Source of the DNA: Lacticaseibacillus chiayiensis
Lineage (GTDB): Bacteria; Bacillota; Bacilli; Lactobacillales; Lactobacillaceae
Length of the DNA stretch: 64,000 nt
Assembly: GCF_004123795.1 (NCBI RefSeq)
Contig: NZ_MSSM01000026.1
Coordinates: 16,289-80,288, forward strand
Reading direction: 5' to 3'
This document shows positions 60,165 through 64,000 of the stretch, piece after piece. How positions within the stretch are numbered: position 1 is the first letter of the stretch; each line of letters begins with the position of its first letter. The notes under the pieces were generated by a model, which was not told the DNA's origin, ran no database searches, and was given only the letters and a program-made list of their open reading frames with translations. A program made the position numbers and the translations under genes.

Positions 60165-60202
60165 TCCGGCAGGTCGGTTCATCCGATGTGCCGGATTTTT
60201 TT
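60165..60202 (+). terminator. Terminator after the mutase-like gene
   Basis: TCCGGCA/TGCCGGA stem with a 17-nt loop and a T7 run. Confidence 0.85.
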
Positions 60203-60229
60203 AGGCGTTTTTCAGCTTTTTTAGGTTGA

Positions 60230-60246
60230 ATATCACGTCATATATC
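60230..60246. promoter_or_regulatory. ACGTCATAT motif before the CcpN-like gene
   Basis: ATATCACGTCATATATC. A matching ATATAACGTCATATTT lies before ppdK (61029-61044). The two may be operators of the CcpN-like regulator. Confidence 0.5.
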
Positions 60247-60289
60247 TTGAAAATGTTATACTGTTAATTATAAAAAGGAGGGGGCACCA

Positions 60290-60904
60290 ACGCAACTTAC
60301 CAAACGTCAACGCAAAATTGTTCAGCTGTTGAAGGCTGATAGCCCCATGACCGGGGAAACCTTAGCCGCTAAGTTAAAAATTAGTTTGGCCACGATCCGT
60401 GCTGACCTGCGTCTATTGACAACGATTGGTGTTCTGGACGCTCGGCCTAAAGTGGGTTACGCCTACCAGGACGCCAGTATTTTACCGGCCGGCAACGAAG
60501 CGTTGTTTAAAACGGCAATTGCCAAAATCCTGCTTCCGCCAACGGAAATCAAGCTCACGACCTCGATGGAAGAAGCGGTGACCAAGCTTTTTATCGCCGA
60601 TGTCGGCTCCTTGTATGTGTTGGATGATGACGGTGCCTTGGTTGGCTTAATTTCGCGTAAGGATTTGCTGCGGGCCAGTTTTACCGATCGCGACACAACG
60701 CTGCCTGCCAGTATCGTGATGACTCGTATGCCCAATGTCGTCACCGTGACAGCTAATACCACGATCATGGACGCTAGCAAGTTGCTACTTAAACACAACG
60801 TTGATTCATTGCCAGTAGTCCAAAACCCCAGTGATACGCATGTTATCGGAAAAATTACCAAAAACCGTATTTTTAAATATCTGATTGAAACCCTTGCTCC
60901 GTAA
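60290..60904 (+). CDS. CcpN-like HTH/CBS regulator with an apparent ACG start
   Basis: Regulator of 204 residues: an N-terminal winged helix (QLTKRQRKIVQLLKAD then GETLAAKLKISLATIRADLR) and two CBS domains (about 80-200) that bind nucleotides. This is the layout of CcpN/YqzB, which represses gluconeogenic genes when glycolysis runs. The homologous N-terminus begins at ACG 60290, 8 nt after AGGAGG; no ATG, GTG or TTG exists in frame between there and TTG 60329, which would cut into the helix-turn-helix. An ACG start, or a point mutation of ATG, is likely. The gene lies directly upstream of ppdK, its probable target. Confidence 0.82.
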   Translation, partial: TQLTKRQRKIVQLLKADSPMTGETLAAKLKISLATIRADLRLLTTIGVLDARPKVGYAYQDASILPAGNEALFKTAIAKILLPPTEIKLTTSMEEAVTKLFIADVGSLYVLDDDGALVGLISRKDLLRASFTDRDTTLPASIVMTRMPNVVTVTANTTIMDASKLLLKHNVDSLPVVQNPSDTHVIGKITKNRIFKYLIETLAP

Positions 60905-60977
60905 GCTGTTTGGCGAATACTGCCAGCAGCTTTTTTCGTGTTTAAAAAAACTTAAATGAATTAGGCCAATTTTTGAG

Positions 60978-60991
60978 TGTAAACGCTTGCA
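60978..60991. promoter_or_regulatory. cre site (CcpA) before ppdK
   Basis: TGTAAACGCTTGCA matches the consensus TGWNANCGNTNWCA at all but one position. It implies carbon catabolite control of ppdK. Confidence 0.65.
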
Positions 60992-61028
60992 ATTTTCGGA
61001 ACTAAATAATACATTATATAGCGAACAT

Positions 61029-61044
61029 ATATAACGTCATATTT
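61029..61044. promoter_or_regulatory. ACGTCATAT motif before ppdK
   Basis: ATATAACGTCATATTT, sharing ACGTCATAT with 60230-60246; it lies 20 bp before the ppdK start codon, near the expected transcription start. Confidence 0.5.
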
Positions 61045-61064
61045 AACGGATAGGGGGATTTGTA

Positions 61065-63695
61065 ATGAAACAAATCTACGCGTTTGCAGAAGGCAACATG
61101 GAAATGCGGGCTTTATTGGGTGGTAAAGGAGCTAATCTTGCCGAAATGACGAATCTTGGCTTACCGGTTCCTCCGGGATTCACCATGACAACAGCGGCCT
61201 GCCATGACTATCAGCAGCAACAAGGTCTCTCAGATGCTTTGCTGGCTGAACTGGATGAGCATTTGCAGGCATTGGAACAGGCTACTGGGAAACGATTTGA
61301 TGACCCGACCGCACCACTGCTGGTTTCGGTTCGTTCTGGCGCCCCGATTTCGATGCCGGGCATGATGGACACGATTCTGAATATCGGGTTGAATGACCAA
61401 ACCGTGCAGGCGCTGGCAACGCTGACGGCGGATGCGCGGTTCGCCTATGATAGTTATCGCCGTTTGCTGGCCATGTTTGGCAATGTTGTCTATGGTCTAT
61501 CGGAAAGTGCGTTCGATGATGTTTTGACCGCGATCAAACGGGAAAAAGGTTACACGTCTGATCTAGCATTAACTACAGACGATTTGCAGCGGGTTATCGA
61601 AGCATTCAAGCAGCTGTATACAGACGCAGGTAAATCGTTCCCGCAGTCACCTAAAGCCCAGATTTTGGCAGCCATTGTTGCAGTGTTCGAATCATGGAAT
61701 AATCGGCGCGCAGTGATTTATCGCCGGGAAAATCACATTCCCGAAGACTTGGGCACAGCTGTTAATGTGCAGACAATGGTGTTCGGCAATGCCGGCGAAG
61801 ATTCCGGTACCGGCGTTGCGTTTACCCGCGATCCGGCAACCGGCGAACGTGCGCTGTTTGGCGAATATCTTTTAAATGCTCAAGGCGAAGATGTTGTTTC
61901 CGGCGTGCGGACACCGCAACCGGTTGCAGTCTTGCATGAACAGATGCCGGAAGTCTACGATCAGCTGGCTGCGATCGCCACGACTTTGGAACAGCATTAT
62001 CGCGACATGCAAGACCTTGAATTCACAATCGAACACGGCGAGCTATATCTGTTGCAGGCGCGTAACGGAAAACGGACGCCGGCTGCTGCGGTTAAAATTG
62101 CCGTTGATTTGGTGAATGAAGGGCTGATTGATCGGCAGGAAGCTTTAATGCGGATTGAGCCAAAATCGCTCAGTGACATGTTGCATCCCGAGTTTGATTC
62201 ACAGGCACTGGCGGCACATGAAGTTCTGGCCACCGGTTTGCCGGCATCGCCTGGTGCAGCCACCGGCGAAGTTTACTTCACTGCTGCCGAAGCCAAAGCC
62301 GCGCACGAAGCGGGTCATCAGGTTATTTTAATGCGGCAGGACACCTCGCCGGAAGACATTGAAGGGATGATCGTCAGTCGGGCAATTGTCACGGCGCGCG
62401 GCGGCATGACTTCGCACGCAGCCGTGGTCGCTCGCGGTATGGGCGCAACCGGTGTCGTGGGGGTGCACGCATTAAGTGTTGATGAGCATGCCAAAACCGC
62501 AACCGTTGGCGATATTGTTCTCCATGAAGGTGACTGGGTATCGGTCGATGGCACAACCGGTCATCTTTATCGCGGACGCATCACAACCACTGCCGCTATG
62601 GTTAAGGAAAGCCTGGCAACCTTGCTGGATTGGGCCAAAGCGGCGAGTCGGATGGGCGTTTATACCAATGCCGACACACCTAAGGATCTGCAGCAGGCGC
62701 TGGCGTTTGGCGCAGACGGCATTGGCCTGACGCGGACCGAGCATATGTTTTTCCAGCCAGAACGGTTGTTGCAAATGCGGCGTTTGATTTTAGCCAAAGA
62801 TGCGGAGGGGCGCAAAGCACCGCTGGCTGCCTTGGAGAAAATGCAGGAACAGGACTTCTACGATTTATATCGTCTGGCGGCAGGTAAAAGCGTCACGATT
62901 CGTTTACTGGATCCGCCATTGCATGAATTTCTCCCGCATGATCTGCGCGAAACAAACGAAGTCGCGAATGAATTGGGCTTGGAGCAAAATCAATTGCGCG
63001 AGCGGATGGCGGCGCTGAAGGAGGTTAATCCGATGCTAGGCCATCGCGGCGATCGATTAGCCGTTACCTTCCCGGACATCTATGTGATGCAGGTTCGGGC
63101 GATGATGCATGCGGTCTTCCGGTTAGCCGATGAAGGCGTTACGGTGACCCCACATATCATGATTCCGCTTACCAACTCGGAAACCGAATTGCGTTGGGTG
63201 CGCCGACTTGTCAGCAACGAAATTGAGCAGATGGCGTCTGCTAAAGGCATTCAGGTGACGTATGAAGTCGGCACGATGATCGAAACGCCGCGCGCATGTG
63301 TTACCGCTGACATGATTGCCAATGCTGCCGATTTCTTCAGTTTTGGCACCAACGACCTGACCCAACTAACCTTTGGCTACTCGCGGGATGACGTCGGTTC
63401 CTTCCTGCCAGACTACCTCGAAAAGAAGATCCTGCCAGCCGATCCATTCCAGACAGTTGATACAGAAGGCGTTGGCGCGTTGATGAAAATGGCGATCGAC
63501 AAAGGCCGAGCGACTAAAGCAAAACTGCCGATCGGTGTCTGCGGTGAAGTCGGCGGTGATCCGGATTCAGTGGCCTTCTTTGACAGCATCGGCGTCAGCT
63601 ACGTTTCCTGCTCACCATATCGTGTGCCGGTTGCACGACTGGCCGCAGCTCAGGCAACGCTGCGGGCTACGAAAAAAGCAAAAGCTCGTTCGTAA
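61065..63695 (+). CDS. ppdK: Pyruvate, phosphate dikinase
   Basis: Interconverts pyruvate, ATP and Pi with PEP, AMP and PPi in the cytoplasm. The 876-residue length matches PPDK and is longer than PEP synthase. It has the ATP-grasp start GGKGANLAEMTNLGLPVPPGF, the phospho-His site TARGGMTSHAAVVARG (about residue 452) and the C-terminal PEP domain with the catalytic cysteine in IGVCGEVGGDP (about residue 828). GGGGG lies upstream of ATG 61065. The cre site and CcpN-like motif upstream show likely control by sugar status. Confidence 0.96.
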   Translation: MKQIYAFAEGNMEMRALLGGKGANLAEMTNLGLPVPPGFTMTTAACHDYQQQQGLSDALLAELDEHLQALEQATGKRFDDPTAPLLVSVRSGAPISMPGMMDTILNIGLNDQTVQALATLTADARFAYDSYRRLLAMFGNVVYGLSESAFDDVLTAIKREKGYTSDLALTTDDLQRVIEAFKQLYTDAGKSFPQSPKAQILAAIVAVFESWNNRRAVIYRRENHIPEDLGTAVNVQTMVFGNAGEDSGTGVAFTRDPATGERALFGEYLLNAQGEDVVSGVRTPQPVAVLHEQMPEVYDQLAAIATTLEQHYRDMQDLEFTIEHGELYLLQARNGKRTPAAAVKIAVDLVNEGLIDRQEALMRIEPKSLSDMLHPEFDSQALAAHEVLATGLPASPGAATGEVYFTAAEAKAAHEAGHQVILMRQDTSPEDIEGMIVSRAIVTARGGMTSHAAVVARGMGATGVVGVHALSVDEHAKTATVGDIVLHEGDWVSVDGTTGHLYRGRITTTAAMVKESLATLLDWAKAASRMGVYTNADTPKDLQQALAFGADGIGLTRTEHMFFQPERLLQMRRLILAKDAEGRKAPLAALEKMQEQDFYDLYRLAAGKSVTIRLLDPPLHEFLPHDLRETNEVANELGLEQNQLRERMAALKEVNPMLGHRGDRLAVTFPDIYVMQVRAMMHAVFRLADEGVTVTPHIMIPLTNSETELRWVRRLVSNEIEQMASAKGIQVTYEVGTMIETPRACVTADMIANAADFFSFGTNDLTQLTFGYSRDDVGSFLPDYLEKKILPADPFQTVDTEGVGALMKMAIDKGRATKAKLPIGVCGEVGGDPDSVAFFDSIGVSYVSCSPYRVPVARLAAAQATLRATKKAKARS

Positions 63696-63852
63696 CCACT
63701 CGTAGTTGGTGAGAAAATGATCGCGTTCAAATAATCGATATTCTTACAATACGAAAAAGTGCACCCAAGTCAGCAGTGATTTTTGCGATAATCCCTTTAT
63801 GGTTGTCAGATGAAATATCATAATTCATCTGATGATCATGGAGGGATTTTCT

Positions 63853-64000
63853 ATGCCCAGATCTAAGCATACAGCTCAAGAAAAGTTACTCATATTGGAG
63901 GAGTTCAGACATTCGAAGACAAGTATCAGTAGTTTCTCCCGTCAACACGGTCTTGGTGATCGTACATTACAACGTTGGCAGGCGCGCTATGAACGTGATG
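63853..64000 (+). mobile_element. IS3-family (IS150-like) transposase OrfA, 5' end
   Basis: Open frame running off the window: MPRSKHTAQEKLLILEEFRH... and LGDRTLQRWQARYERD, the N-terminal helix-turn-helix of IS3-type OrfA. GGAGG lies just upstream of ATG 63853. The left inverted repeat is probably in 63695-63850, but its exact end cannot be fixed without the right end. Confidence 0.75.

Noticed and set aside
1..64000. CRISPR arrays, rRNA and tRNA genes
   Set aside because: No regularly spaced short repeats and no tRNA or rRNA sequence were seen on either strand.

Overview
The window reads as a chromosomal segment of a Gram-positive lactic acid bacterium, most likely a member of the Lacticaseibacillus casei group (paracasei, rhamnosus or casei). 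This is inferred from moderate GC, strong Shine-Dalgarno sites, double-glycine bacteriocins with a LytTR/HPK10 regulatory system, an FMN lactate oxidase, pyruvate phosphate dikinase beside a CcpN-like regulator, and paired metal uptake systems. Species cannot be settled by reading alone.

Left part (1-24.0 kb) is a metal and stress housekeeping region. It starts with the tail of a zinc-independent S14 protein gene, then a three-gene Mn/Zn-type ABC importer, a CzrA-like ArsR sensor with a CDF efflux protein, a multicopper oxidase with an MFS exporter, a P2-type cation ATPase and an NRAMP transporter (mntH). The ABC operon and mntH carry the same TTAGG-N4-CCTAA box at the same place relative to their promoters, so they look co-regulated by manganese. 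Fumarase, an old-yellow-enzyme/SDR pair, an aldo/keto reductase with a MerR-type promoter, and an MFS/Rrf2 pair follow.

Middle part (20.2-42.7 kb) is an AT-richer bacteriocin island. It has nine double-glycine-leader peptide genes, several probable immunity proteins, a CAAX protease, a thioredoxin-like accessory gene, a C39-peptidase ABC exporter with its accessory protein, a 24-residue inducing peptide, a histidine kinase and two LytTR response regulators. Six operator-promoters share one layout: two 9-bp ACGTTWAWT-like elements 21 bp apart, followed in five of the six about 30 bp later by a -10 box. The circuit appears broken or switchable in this isolate. A 59-bp tandem duplication frameshifts the kinase, an amber codon interrupts the signal peptide of the accessory protein, and the second response regulator has lost its phospho-acceptor aspartate.

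Right part (42.7-64 kb) is a mixed region: a PadR regulator with two paralogous membrane proteins, two paralogous XRE membrane regulators, a lipase-like hydrolase, a DUF2075 ATPase, a T-box-controlled proBA operon, an array of 124-bp palindromic repeats (a related copy lies in the mntH leader), small stress proteins (two DUF2187, CsbD), lactate oxidase, an LtrA protein, a phosphoglycerate-mutase-like protein, a CcpN-like regulator with an apparent ACG start, ppdK with a cre site, and the first codons of an IS3-type transposase at the right edge.
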